DNA from: Sphingomonadales bacterium
GTDB taxonomy: Bacteria; Pseudomonadota; Alphaproteobacteria; Sphingomonadales; Sphingomonadaceae
Direction: 5' to 3'
DNA: 60,572 bases
Assembly: GCA_028868535.1 (NCBI GenBank)
Contig: JAGWUH010000020.1
Span: forward strand, 1 to 60,572
The notes under the pieces were generated by a model, which made no database searches, was not told where the DNA came from, and worked only from the letters and a program-made list of their open reading frames with translations. Positions 17,008 to 25,408 of the stretch are shown one piece after another (position 1 is the stretch's first letter; each line of letters begins with the position of its first letter). The position numbers and the translations under genes were made by a program.

Positions 17008-17769
17008 TCAGGACTCGCGCTGCTTGATCCAGGCGATGCCGCGGCGCAGCAGGTCGTAGAACACCGGCAGGTCCCAGGCGCAGCGATCGACCGTCGGCCA
17101 CCAGTCGAGCAGCGGCTGCAGGTCGTAGTGACCCCGGCAGTGACCCAGCGTGTTGTAAAGCACCGCGCCGTTTCCATGTCGCTTGATATACATGACCGGA
17201 TGGACGCCCGGGGCGTCGGCCGCCTCGACGAAGCCGGTGCCCTCCTCGTGGCATTCGGTCTCCAGCAGGACGTGAAGCTCGCCGTGGCGTTCCATGTGAT
17301 AGAGCTCGTCGGTGGTCGCGAACGGCTCGATCCCGGCGACGAGCGGGTGCGACGGGTCCGCCACCGTCACCGTGTAGGGCGCGATCGGCGGGTGCGAGAG
17401 GAACTGGGTTCCGAGCAGGTCCATCATCAACGGGGCCCAGCGCGGCGCGTCCCAGACACCGCTGTCGAGCAGCCGCAACACCGAGTTGGTGCCGTGCAGC
17501 GCGTACCAGCGGCCGCCCTTCAGCAACCAGTCGCGCAGCACTTCCTGTGCCTTGAGCGACGGGGTGACGTCGCAGGTGTAGGTGATGAGAATGTCCGCCG
17601 CGGCCAGCGCCTCGGTGTTCTCGTAGTCCTCGAACACGCGGGTGCGCACCGCCGGGTCCTCGGCGAGCAGCTTGAGCAGTTCAAGCCGGGCGAAGTCCAT
17701 GTCATGCCAGACGCCGCCGCAGACCAGCACGCAGTTCACGCGCGGCGGGTGGGGTTGTTCCTCGCTCAC
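17008..17769 (-). CDS. ThuA-like (trehalose-utilisation fold) protein
   Basis: A 253-residue protein of the ThuA/glutamine-amidotransferase-like flavodoxin fold: NCVLVCGGVWHDMDF, ITYTCDVTPS, WYALHGTNS, then HPLVAGIEPFATTDELYHM and VLYNTLGHCRGHYD. ThuA proteins are linked to sugar oxidation or isomerisation, but the family is loosely defined. GTG 17769 was chosen because it overlaps the upstream Rieske stop by 4 bases (GTGA). A later GTG is possible. Coupling to an oxygenase rather than to sugar genes is unusual. A second ThuA-like gene is at 55631-56434. Confidence 0.85.
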   Translation of the reverse strand: MSEEQPHPPRVNCVLVCGGVWHDMDFARLELLKLLAEDPAVRTRVFEDYENTEALAAADILITYTCDVTPSLKAQEVLRDWLLKGGRWYALHGTNSVLRLLDSGVWDAPRWAPLMMDLLGTQFLSHPPIAPYTVTVADPSHPLVAGIEPFATTDELYHMERHGELHVLLETECHEEGTGFVEAADAPGVHPVMYIKRHGNGAVLYNTLGHCRGHYDLQPLLDWWPTVDRCAWDLPVFYDLLRRGIAWIKQRES

Positions 17770-19178
17770 GTCGCGGATCCCAGTTCGCCCGAAATGTACT
17801 TGTCCAGCGTGCGGTGGAACTGGCGCAGGCGGATTTCCTGGTAATTGGCGAGCTGGACCTTGCCGTTCTTCGAGGCATGCAGGCCTTCCTGGACGAACGG
17901 CAGGTTGTCCATGTCCTGTTCGAACACGGCACCGAGTCCGCCGAGCTCCGCGGCCTCGGTCCACTTCTGGTCGAGCGTCAGGAAGTTGCGCGGGACGCCG
18001 CGCGGGATCTTCTCGCCCTTCTTCACCCGGGCCAGCACGCGCACTTCCATGACGCAGGTGTCCGCGGTCTTGCCGGGCAGCCAGCGATAGACGATGTTCG
18101 GCATGAACCCGCCCCACGGCGCGAAGTTCGGGAACACGTTGTAGACCAGCGCGTCGAGCAGTTCTGAATCGGTGGCGTGGTCGTGGTCGTAGCCCGATTG
18201 CTCGGCATAGGCCTTGCGCAGCGCCGCGCCGAGCGCTTCGCGCGCGGTCTGCCCTTCGGGCACCGAGACGGCGTAGGGGTCCCCCGCCGCGTCGTAGTTG
18301 TCCGAGCTACGGCCGTTGTACTTGATGAACTCGTCGACGATCCACTGCTGGCTCTTGCCGGCGGGATCGAGGTGCGGGCTGAGCACGCCGAACGGCACGA
18401 GGTTGGCGTTCACGTTGTCACCCCAGAACCAGTAGGCGCTGTTGCAGTCACCGGTGAAGGGCAGCAGTTGCGGGTGGGTGACAATGGTGTGCCAGGCTTC
18501 CATGAATGCCTCGGCCGTGACCTTCCAGTTGGCGGCCACTTCCTTGGCGACCCAGATCACCGTCGTGCATTCCTCGTGCCGCCAGCGGTTGAAATGCTCG
18601 GGCAGGGGGGCAAGGAATTCCTCGAGGCCGGGGCCGCCGGGCTCTTCGCGCAGGAACACGTAGCCGCCCCAGCGGCCGACCTCGGCCTCGGGCAGCGCCA
18701 GGCCTTCGGCGGAAAGGTGGGCGAAGTCCCAGCGGCACGGCATCGTGTCGAAGCTGCCGTCCTTGTGCCACGAGAAGCCGTGGAACGGACAGGTGAAGGC
18801 GTCCGCCGCGCCGTCGTGCGAGCGCAGCTTGCGGCCGCGGTGCAGGCAGACGTTGTGCAGCGCCTTGATCGAGCCGTCGTCCTGCCGGACGATCAGGTAG
18901 GAGCGGCCGGCGTTCTCGTAGACGACATAGTCGCCGGGCTCGGGCAGGTCCTCCTCGCGCGCGGCGAACTGCCAGACATAAGGCCACATCCGCTCGCGCT
19001 CGGCCTGGGCGAAAGCCTCGCTGGTGTAGCGGCTGGCATCGACCGGTTCGGAGCCTAGGTACTGGTAGCTTTCCTCGGTCAGGCAGGCGGGCGCGGGCCG
19101 CGAGTCCTGCGCCATGAGGTCCTGCCAGCTGGTGCCGGGGCAGCGCGCCCCGCCCAATGCCGGGTCCATGTCAGCCAT
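17766..19178 (-). CDS. Rieske non-heme iron oxygenase, alpha subunit
   Basis: A 470-residue terminal oxygenase. The [2Fe-2S] ligands are Cys111/His113 (CLHRG) and Cys130/His133 (CPFHG). The mononuclear iron histidines are His230 and His235 in AFMEAWHTIVTHPQL after NWK. The length fits aromatic-ring-hydroxylating or related monooxygenase alpha subunits. Its closest relative in the window is 46768-48168: both have YLGSEP(V/I)DA, REED(L/M)PEPGDYV and NVFPNFAPWGGFMPNIVYRW. It is first in an operon with a ThuA-like protein and divergent from a three-SDR operon. Electron donors are not encoded nearby. Substrate unknown. Confidence 0.94.
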   Translation of the reverse strand: MADMDPALGGARCPGTSWQDLMAQDSRPAPACLTEESYQYLGSEPVDASRYTSEAFAQAERERMWPYVWQFAAREEDLPEPGDYVVYENAGRSYLIVRQDDGSIKALHNVCLHRGRKLRSHDGAADAFTCPFHGFSWHKDGSFDTMPCRWDFAHLSAEGLALPEAEVGRWGGYVFLREEPGGPGLEEFLAPLPEHFNRWRHEECTTVIWVAKEVAANWKVTAEAFMEAWHTIVTHPQLLPFTGDCNSAYWFWGDNVNANLVPFGVLSPHLDPAGKSQQWIVDEFIKYNGRSSDNYDAAGDPYAVSVPEGQTAREALGAALRKAYAEQSGYDHDHATDSELLDALVYNVFPNFAPWGGFMPNIVYRWLPGKTADTCVMEVRVLARVKKGEKIPRGVPRNFLTLDQKWTEAAELGGLGAVFEQDMDNLPFVQEGLHASKNGKVQLANYQEIRLRQFHRTLDKYISGELGSAT

Positions 19179-19322
19179 TGCCGCGAATCCTTCATCCCCA
19201 GTGAGTCTTGTCTGTGCCGGTTCTGGCCCCGGCAGGCATCGTCGTCACCTTGCCGAAAGCATAGGTTGCAGGCGCGCAAATATCGGCCAAACCGCAATCG
19301 GAAGCAATTTCGGGAGAGTGCC

Positions 19323-20102
19323 GTGCAAGGACGGCTGGCAGGGAAGGTCGCGCTGGTCACCGGCGGGACATCGGGGATCGGCGCCGGCGCGGTGGCGCGG
19401 CTGGCGGCGGAAGGCGCGCGGGTGGTGTTTACCGGCTCGAACGCGGCGGCGGCCGAGGGCATCGTCGCGCAGACGGGCGCAGAATTCATCGCGCACCGGG
19501 TGCAGGACGCGGCGGCATGGCCCGGGCTGGTCGACGGCATCGTCGAGCGGCACGGGCGGCTCGACATCGCCTTCGCCAATGCCGGAACCGAGCATGGTGA
19601 CGGCTCGGTCGAGGATATCGCCATCGACGGCTGGGACAACGTCATCGCGGTCAACCAGACCGGGGCCATGCTCACCGTGCAGCACGCGATCCGGGCGATG
19701 CGGCGCAACCCGGGCGCGACCGGCTCGATCATCGTCAATTCCTCGATGAACGCGCACCGGGCGATGGGCAACTTCGTCGCCTACTCGGTGTCGAAGGCCG
19801 CGGTGGTGGCGCTGGCCAAGTCGGCGGCGGTCCACTGCGGCAACCAGGGCTATGCGATCCGCGTCAACGCGATCCTGCCCGGCGTGGTCGAGACCGCGAT
19901 GATCCGCAACCTGATCGACACCTCGGGCGATCCGGCGGCGGCCCGCGCCGCCTACAACGGCATGTCGCCGCTCAGGCGCATGGCCACGGTCGAGGAAGTC
20001 GCCGGGCTGGTTGCCTGGCTGGCTTCGGACGAGGCGGCGTTCGTGTCGGGCAGCGAATACGTGATCGACGGGGCAACCACGGCGGGGATGATGGGCGTAT
20101 GA
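19323..20102 (+). CDS. SDR family oxidoreductase
   Basis: A 259-residue classical SDR with TGGTSGIG (13-20), ANAG (86-89), Ser140/Ser141 and Tyr154/Lys158 (YSVSK). GTG 19323 is preferred: CGGGAGAG lies just upstream, and the residues from VQGRLAGKVALVTGG align with the usual SDR N-terminus, whereas a longer frame from 19266 adds an unlikely basic stretch. The stop overlaps the next SDR start (ATGA). Divergent from the Rieske operon at 19178, so probably acting on the oxygenase product (inference). Confidence 0.9.
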   Translation: MQGRLAGKVALVTGGTSGIGAGAVARLAAEGARVVFTGSNAAAAEGIVAQTGAEFIAHRVQDAAAWPGLVDGIVERHGRLDIAFANAGTEHGDGSVEDIAIDGWDNVIAVNQTGAMLTVQHAIRAMRRNPGATGSIIVNSSMNAHRAMGNFVAYSVSKAAVVALAKSAAVHCGNQGYAIRVNAILPGVVETAMIRNLIDTSGDPAAARAAYNGMSPLRRMATVEEVAGLVAWLASDEAAFVSGSEYVIDGATTAGMMGV

Positions 20103-20917
20103 GCAATCTGGGTTCGCAGCGGCTGCAGGGCCGGGTCGCTTTCGTCTCGGGAGGCTTGCGCGGCATCGGCCTGGCCTGTGTCGAGCGGTTCCTCGCGGAA
20201 GGGGCGGAAGTCGTCCTGTCCGATCTCGACGCGCCGGACGGCGCGCTTGCCGCCGGGACGCTGGCGCGGCTGGGACAGGCGGCAAGCTATGTCCAGGCCA
20301 ACGTGACGAAGGAGACCGACTGGCAGCGCGCGCGCGACCTCGTGGTCGAGCGGCATGGCAAGCTCCACATCCTCGTCAACAATGCCGGCATCGACCTCAC
20401 CGGCCCGGTCGAGACGCTGACCATGGAAGGCTGGCGGCGGATCATGGACATCAATGTCGATGGCGTGTTTCTCGGCGTGAAGACCTTTACCCCGCTGCTT
20501 GCGGCAAGCGGCAGCGCGGTGAAGGGCGGTGCGTCGATCATCAACGTCAGCTCGATCATGGGGCTGGTCGGTTATTCCGAGGTGTCCGCCTACAACGCCA
20601 GCAAGGGCGCGGTGCGCCTGTTCACCAAGGGGATCGCCATCGAGTTCGCGCACAAGAAGATGCCGATCCGCGCCAATTCGCTGCACCCCGGCTTCGTCGT
20701 CACGCCGCTGCTCAAGGAAGGGTTCCAGCGCTGGGTCGACAAGGGCGTGGCCGACGATCCGCAAGTGCTGGTCGACGCGATGTGCGCGCAGACGCCGATG
20801 GGCCGCCTCGCCGATCCGTCCGAGCTTGCCAGTGGCGTGTTCTTCCTCGCCTCCGAGGACAGCGCCTACATGACCGGCGCCGAGCTGGTGATCGATGGCG
20901 GCTGGACCGCGCAGTAG
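20099..20917 (+). CDS. SDR family oxidoreductase
   Basis: A 272-residue classical SDR. The nucleotide motif reads SGGLRGIG (17-24), with Ser in place of the first Thr. NNAG (94-97), Ser152 and Tyr165/Lys169 (YNASK) complete the active site, and the C-terminus has GAELVIDGGWTAQ. A slightly longer loop before the catalytic Ser (SGSAVKGGASIINVSS) resembles hydroxysteroid-dehydrogenase-type SDRs and is shared with the next gene. It overlaps the previous SDR by 4 bases, and the next SDR starts 66 bases later. Confidence 0.92.
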   Translation: MSNLGSQRLQGRVAFVSGGLRGIGLACVERFLAEGAEVVLSDLDAPDGALAAGTLARLGQAASYVQANVTKETDWQRARDLVVERHGKLHILVNNAGIDLTGPVETLTMEGWRRIMDINVDGVFLGVKTFTPLLAASGSAVKGGASIINVSSIMGLVGYSEVSAYNASKGAVRLFTKGIAIEFAHKKMPIRANSLHPGFVVTPLLKEGFQRWVDKGVADDPQVLVDAMCAQTPMGRLADPSELASGVFFLASEDSAYMTGAELVIDGGWTAQ

Positions 20918-20983
20918 TCCGACGCGCGTTCCCGGCGCGCAGGACTGCGGATGGTACTTCCATAGCACACAGGAGTTCGAGCA

Positions 20984-21763
20984 GTGACCATTGCACTTCC
21001 CGATGTCATCGCCGTCGTCACCGGCGCGGGGGGCGGCATCGGCCGCGCGCTCGTCAAGGCGATGAAGGATGCCGGGGCGACGGTGATCGCCACCGACATG
21101 GCCCCGGCCGCCGAGATCGACGGCGCCGACCACTATCTCCAGCACGACGTCACCAGCGAGGGCGACTGGCGACGGCTGGAGGCTTTCCTGCGCGAACAAT
21201 ACGGCCGGCTTGACGCGCTGGTGAACAACGCCGGCATCTCGATCGTGACGAGGATCGAGGATACCCCGCTGGCGGAATGGCACCGGGTCAATGCGGTAAA
21301 CGTCGATTCGGTGGTGATCGGCAGCCAGGTCCTGCTCGACCTGCTCAAGCAAGGCGGCAGGGCGCGCAAGGGCGGCGCCTCGATCATCAACTTCTCCAGC
21401 GTCGGCGGCCTGCGCGGATCGGCGTTCAACGCCGCCTACTGCACCAGCAAGGCCGCGGTGAAGATGCTGACCAAGTGCATGGGGGCGGAGTTCGCGGCGC
21501 TGGGCTACAACATCCGCGCGAACTCGATCCACCCGGGGGGCGTCCACACCGCCATGATGCATTCGATCATGGAACGCTATGTCGAGCTCGGCGCGGTGTC
21601 CGATTTCCAGACCTCGCTTGCCGGGCTCAACCTGCGCCACCCGATCGGCCGGATGGGCCAGCCCGAGGAAATGGGCGGCATCGTCGTCTACCTCGCCTCC
21701 GACGCGGCCAGCTTCGCCACCTGCGGCGAGTTCGCCATCGACGGCGGTTTCAGCCAGGTCTGA
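20984..21763 (+). CDS. SDR family oxidoreductase
   Basis: A 259-residue classical SDR beginning with GTG, preceded by CAGGAG. Motifs are TGAGGGIG (13-20), NNAG (81-84), Ser139 and Tyr152/Lys156 (YCTSK). The RARKGGASIINFSSVGGLRG segment resembles 3-beta/17-beta-hydroxysteroid-type SDRs and matches the loop in the preceding gene, so the two may be duplicates acting on different positions of one substrate. Third gene of a plus-strand SDR run; it ends convergently against another SDR at 21817. Confidence 0.92.
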   Translation: MTIALPDVIAVVTGAGGGIGRALVKAMKDAGATVIATDMAPAAEIDGADHYLQHDVTSEGDWRRLEAFLREQYGRLDALVNNAGISIVTRIEDTPLAEWHRVNAVNVDSVVIGSQVLLDLLKQGGRARKGGASIINFSSVGGLRGSAFNAAYCTSKAAVKMLTKCMGAEFAALGYNIRANSIHPGGVHTAMMHSIMERYVELGAVSDFQTSLAGLNLRHPIGRMGQPEEMGGIVVYLASDAASFATCGEFAIDGGFSQV

Positions 21764-21816
21764 GGGGGAGGGGACGGCGCCATGACCACCCCGCCCGACC
21801 CGCCCACCCCGCCTGG

Positions 21817-22590
21817 TCAGCGCGTCAGGTAGCCCGCCTCCACTGCCAGCGCGTGGCCGGTGACATAGCTGGACGCGTCCGAGCACAGCCAGGCGCTGGC
21901 CTCCGCCACTTCCTCGGGCCGGCCGAACCGGCCGAACAGGCTGAGGGCCGGGGCGAACTCTGCCTCGGTAAAGCCATTGGCGTCGAGCGCGCCGCGCAGC
22001 ATCGGCGTGTCGATGGCGCCGGGCAGCACCGCGTTCACGCGGATTCCCTGCGGCGCATATTCGAGGCTGCCGGTCTTCGTCAGGCCGATCACGCCGTGCT
22101 TGGCGGCGACGTAGGCGGAGTTGGCCGGCTGCGGCCGGAACGAGCTGACCGAGCCGACATTGACGATCGCCCCGCCGCCGCCTTGCGCGAGGAACTGGCG
22201 GATCTGATGCTTCATGCACAGCATGACCGAGCGCAGGTCGACATCGATCACCCGGTCCCAGGCCGCCATGTCCGCCTCGGCGATCGGCAGGGTGTCCGGG
22301 GTGATCGCGGCGTTGTTGACCGCGCAGTCGAGCCGGCCGAACACCGCGACGGTCTGCGCCACCAGCGTCTCCACCTGGGCCTCGTCCGCGACATCGCACA
22401 GCACGACATGCGCGGTGCCGCCAGCCGCACGGACGCTGGCGGCGGTCGCCTCGGCGGCCTTGCCGTCGATGTCGGAGACGACGACGCGGGCGCCATAGCC
22501 GGCCATGACCCGCGCGGTGGCGGCACCCATGCCCATTCCGGCGCCGGTGACGATGGCGACCTTGCCATCGAGGCGATTGCGTTCGGTCAT
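21817..22590 (-). CDS. SDR family oxidoreductase
   Basis: A 257-residue SDR with TGAGMGMG (15-22), NNAA in place of NNAG (92-95), Ser147 and Tyr160/Lys164 (YVAAK). ATG 22590 overlaps the stop of the cytochrome gene (ATGA), so it is the last gene of a flavoprotein-cytochrome-SDR unit. The AVEAGYLTR tail replaces the common VDGG ending. It probably interconverts an alcohol and ketone, with the coupled flavoprotein dehydrogenating the same or a neighbouring intermediate. It is cytoplasmic, unlike its two neighbours, so direct physical coupling is unlikely. Confidence 0.9.
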   Translation of the reverse strand: MTERNRLDGKVAIVTGAGMGMGAATARVMAGYGARVVVSDIDGKAAEATAASVRAAGGTAHVVLCDVADEAQVETLVAQTVAVFGRLDCAVNNAAITPDTLPIAEADMAAWDRVIDVDLRSVMLCMKHQIRQFLAQGGGGAIVNVGSVSSFRPQPANSAYVAAKHGVIGLTKTGSLEYAPQGIRVNAVLPGAIDTPMLRGALDANGFTEAEFAPALSLFGRFGRPEEVAEASAWLCSDASSYVTGHALAVEAGYLTR

Positions 22591-22982
22591 GGCCTGGCTC
22601 CCTGCTTGATCCACGCGCGCACCAGCGCGATCGTTTCCGGCGCCAGCGGCGGCCCGCCGAACGGCATCCGCGACCCGGTGCCGCCATGGGCGACCTGCGT
22701 CCCCTCGAGCTTCATGACGAGATAGGAACGGTCGGGCTTGCCGGGGGCCACGCGCATCACCCCCGGTGCTTCGATCGAGGGCACGTTGACGAGAAAGCCG
22801 AGCGCGTACTTGGGCACGAGCGACAGGCGACCGGCCTCGACCCCGACCTGGTGACAAGTGGCGCAAGTCGTCTTCAGCACCGGCGCGATGTCGCGGGCGA
22901 AGTCCACGCGGGCGTCCCTGGCCATGGCCGGCGTGGCGGCGAGGGCGGCGAGCAGCAGCGGGAATGTCTTCATGGCCATCAT
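22587..22982 (-). CDS. Secreted c-type cytochrome
   Basis: A 131-residue protein with a signal peptide (MKTFPLLLAALAATPAMA, cleavage near residue 21) and one haem c site, Cys40-x-x-Cys43-His44. Met90 or Met106 (RMPFGG) could be the sixth ligand. The RDIAPVLKTTCATCH and HGGTGSRMPFGGP pattern matches the cytochrome modules that accept electrons from periplasmic dehydrogenases. ATG 22982 overlaps the flavoprotein stop by 4 bases; a second Met at 22973 could be used. Most likely it is the electron acceptor of the Tat-exported flavoprotein upstream. Confidence 0.88.
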   Translation of the reverse strand: MMAMKTFPLLLAALAATPAMARDARVDFARDIAPVLKTTCATCHQVGVEAGRLSLVPKYALGFLVNVPSIEAPGVMRVAPGKPDRSYLVMKLEGTQVAHGGTGSRMPFGGPPLAPETIALVRAWIKQGARP

Positions 22983-24712
22983 CCCTTCACGACGTTCTTG
23001 CCGGCGATGTAGCCGAAGGTGACCGCCGGGCCGATGGTGCCGCCGGCGCCGAGGTAGGCCTGGCCGGTGGGCGCGGCGATGCAGTTGCCGGCGGCGTAGA
23101 GACCCGGGATCGGATTGCCGTCGGCCGCAAGAACCTGCGCCTGCGCGTTGACCTGCGGCCCGCCCGAGGTGTCGAGCGTGCCCGGCCCGAGCAGGATGCA
23201 GTAGTATGGCCCGTTGTCCGCCAACGGGTGCATCACCGGGTTGGGATAGGGGTTCTCGGGGAACCGGGTGCCCGGCCGCCGGGCGGAGAACAGCTTGTGC
23301 CACTCGCGGTCGTATAGGTACTTGCCGCGATTGAAATCGGGATCGACCCCGGCTTTCGCATAGCCGTTGAACTGGGCGATGGTCTGTTTCGCGGTCTCGG
23401 CGAAGCTGGAGGCCAGGCGCGCACCGCCGGTCTGGTTGGCGTAGCGGGCCATTTGCGCATCGACGTTCGCGAACAGCTGGTCCCAGCTCGCGCCCTCGAT
23501 CAGGTGCGGCTGCTCCCCCTTGTTGGCGGGGAACGGGAACGCGCCGCCGAACGCATCCAGCGAACGCTCGTCGAACAGCAGGAGCTGGATGTGGTTGGTG
23601 TATTCCTCGCGCGCGGCGTCGTAGTGGAAGTGCGACTGGGTGCGGTCGTTGTAGTCGCGCTTCTCGTTGACGATGCGGCGGCCGTACTTGTTGACGAGGA
23701 GCATCGAATCCCCCGGCAGCACGAACGCGCCCCAGCCCACGCCCCGGTTGTCGAGCGCCTCGCCGAGCACGACCTGGCTGCGCCACCCGGTCGAGAGATT
23801 GCCCATCCTGGCGCCGATCTCGGCCGCGAGCTGGATGAAATCGCCGGTCGAGCCGGGCAGCGAGCAGGTGCCGTAGACCCAGGGCTGGTGCAGGCGGCAC
23901 AGTTCGACGTTGTGCGAATAACCGCCGGTGCCGAACACCACGCCCTTGCGCGCGCGCACCCGGATCGGCTTGCCTTCCTGTTCGGCCTCGACGCCGATGA
24001 CCCGGCCGCCGGCATCGCGCACGATCTTCGTGACGCGGGTTTCGAGCAGGATCGGCACCTTGCGCCGGTCGAGGAAGGCGTGGAGGTGCGTGATCAGGCT
24101 GCCGCCGCCCTCGGACGAGCCCGAGCCCACGGCGGGCTCCAGCGTTCGCCCGGTCGGCACCTTGTTCTCCGGCAGGTGATCGGCATAGTCGGGCGCCGGC
24201 CGATCGACCTGGAACAGGCGGAACTGCTTGAACTGCACCGCGTCGATCTCGCGCAGGCGATCGACCGCGGCCGAGCCGTTGTCGTAGAATGCCTCCAGCA
24301 CGCGGTAGCGGTTTTCGTCCAGGCCCAGGGTCGGGCTGGAGGGATCGTACTCGCGCGCAAAGCCGTAGCGGACGGCATAGCGCAGCGCGTCCTCCTTGGG
24401 ATCGGCAATGCCCTGCTCCCTGAGGACGAAATTGTTGAACACCCACAGCACGCCGCCCGACTTGGCGGTGGTGCCGCCGGCCAGCGGCATCTTTTCCAGC
24501 AGCATCGCGCTGGCTCCCTCGGTGGTGGCGATCACCGCGGCGGTGCTGGCGGCGGCCCCGCTGCCGATGCAGAGCACATCGACCTCGTGGTCCCAGTGAT
24601 CGGCGCTCGCCGCCTGCGCCGACGCGGTCGCCCCGGCGACGGCGACGGCGGCGACGCCGCCGGCGCCGGCAAGCACGCGGCGGCGGCTCAGCCCCTGTGT
24701 TTGGTCTGGCAT
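22979..24712 (-). CDS. Tat-exported FAD-dependent dehydrogenase (fumarate reductase/KstD-like)
   Basis: A 577-residue flavoprotein of the fumarate reductase / 3-ketosteroid-1-dehydrogenase superfamily. The N-terminus has a twin-arginine signal (SRRRVLAGAGG, Arg10-12, then a hydrophobic Ala/Val stretch ending ASAQA). The dinucleotide motif is GSGAAAS (50-56), then EKMPLAGGTTAKSGGVLW (GGTTAKSGG at 79-87), and a C-terminal AAPTGQAYLGAGGTIGPAVTFGYIAGKN that closes on FAD. ATG 24712 follows GGGAGAG. The coupled cytochrome c gene supports periplasmic dehydrogenation feeding the respiratory chain. Whether it desaturates a steroid-like ring cannot be told from sequence. Confidence 0.9.
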   Translation of the reverse strand: MPDQTQGLSRRRVLAGAGGVAAVAVAGATASAQAASADHWDHEVDVLCIGSGAAASTAAVIATTEGASAMLLEKMPLAGGTTAKSGGVLWVFNNFVLREQGIADPKEDALRYAVRYGFAREYDPSSPTLGLDENRYRVLEAFYDNGSAAVDRLREIDAVQFKQFRLFQVDRPAPDYADHLPENKVPTGRTLEPAVGSGSSEGGGSLITHLHAFLDRRKVPILLETRVTKIVRDAGGRVIGVEAEQEGKPIRVRARKGVVFGTGGYSHNVELCRLHQPWVYGTCSLPGSTGDFIQLAAEIGARMGNLSTGWRSQVVLGEALDNRGVGWGAFVLPGDSMLLVNKYGRRIVNEKRDYNDRTQSHFHYDAAREEYTNHIQLLLFDERSLDAFGGAFPFPANKGEQPHLIEGASWDQLFANVDAQMARYANQTGGARLASSFAETAKQTIAQFNGYAKAGVDPDFNRGKYLYDREWHKLFSARRPGTRFPENPYPNPVMHPLADNGPYYCILLGPGTLDTSGGPQVNAQAQVLAADGNPIPGLYAAGNCIAAPTGQAYLGAGGTIGPAVTFGYIAGKNVVKG

Positions 24713-24783
24713 GGCATCTCTCCCGGCCGCATTCCACGGCGGCCTTCGCGGGGGAGATTGCCCGCGTCCGGGAATAATGACGA

Positions 24784-24799
24784 CTGTCACATAAAATAG
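24784..24799. promoter_or_regulatory. Candidate dyad-2 half-type site upstream of flavoprotein
   Basis: The plus strand reads CTGTCAC followed by ATAAAATAG. On the coding strand this is CTATTTTATGTGACAG, about 72 bases upstream of the flavoprotein start. The TGACAG arm is exact and the other arm is CTATTT, as in the copy at 46666-46681. Confidence 0.35.
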
Positions 24800-24801
24800 G
24801 T

Positions 24802-25389
24802 TCAGCCGGCGATGACGATGTCGAGCGCGGCAATTTCATCGGCGATGATCGCCCGCAGCCGTTCGAGCGGCCAATCGCCGAGGTCGAAGCAGGCCTGCAG
24901 GCCGACGCCCCCGACCGTGGCCACGAGCCGGCGGGCCAGATGGTCGAGCAGGGCAGGGGCCGGCACGCCGCCATATCGGCGGGCCAGCATGCGGGCATAG
25001 AGATCGACGCTGGCGCGCGCGTTCGCGGCTGTCTCGTCCCGGAACGCCGGCTCGCTGTGGGCCAGGCCCCAGAACGCCAGCCAGACCCGCCAGTTGCGCT
25101 GTCCCTCGGTGGTGACGGGCAGCACCTGCGCGAGACAGTCGACGAGTTCCTCTCCCGCCGCGAACGCCGCCTCCAGCCGCGCCATCGCCTCGCGGTTGGC
25201 GATCCGGTAGACCTCGAACAGCAGGTCGTTCTTGTCGTGGAAATAGTTGGTGACGATCGCGGTCGAGGTGCCTGCCGCTTCGGCCACCTGCCGGAAGGTG
25301 ACCGCGCCGATGCCGCGATCGGCGACCAGTCCGAACGCGAGGCGCGCCACCATGGCGCGGCGTTCGGCCTTGTCGACGATCAGCGGCAC
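24802..25389 (-). CDS. TetR family transcriptional regulator
   Basis: A 195-residue TetR/AcrR-type repressor. The N-terminal helix-turn-helix reads VTFRQVAEAAGTSTAIVTNYFHDKNDLL (about residues 30-57). The variable C-terminal ligand domain has GLAHSEPAFRDE and VGGVGLQACFD. GTG 25389 follows AAGGGAGC. It is embedded in the minus-strand catabolic run, 19 bases after the Rieske stop and 89 bases before the flavoprotein, so it may be co-transcribed with the Rieske gene and control the flavoprotein operon. The ligand is unknown. Confidence 0.9.
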   Translation of the reverse strand: MPLIVDKAERRAMVARLAFGLVADRGIGAVTFRQVAEAAGTSTAIVTNYFHDKNDLLFEVYRIANREAMARLEAAFAAGEELVDCLAQVLPVTTEGQRNWRVWLAFWGLAHSEPAFRDETAANARASVDLYARMLARRYGGVPAPALLDHLARRLVATVGGVGLQACFDLGDWPLERLRAIIADEIAALDIVIAG

Positions 25390-25408
25390 GCGAGCTCCCT
25401 TGGTCCGG

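Noticed and set aside
19179..19322. A further copy of the 20-base palindrome between the Rieske and SDR operons
   Set aside because: GGC and GCC triplets and a GTCACCTTGCCG stretch occur, but spacing and arms do not fit either dyad.
19952..22687. 911-residue minus-strand open frame
   Set aside because: It spans three plus-strand SDR genes and the start of a minus-strand one in a different register; composition is shadow-like.
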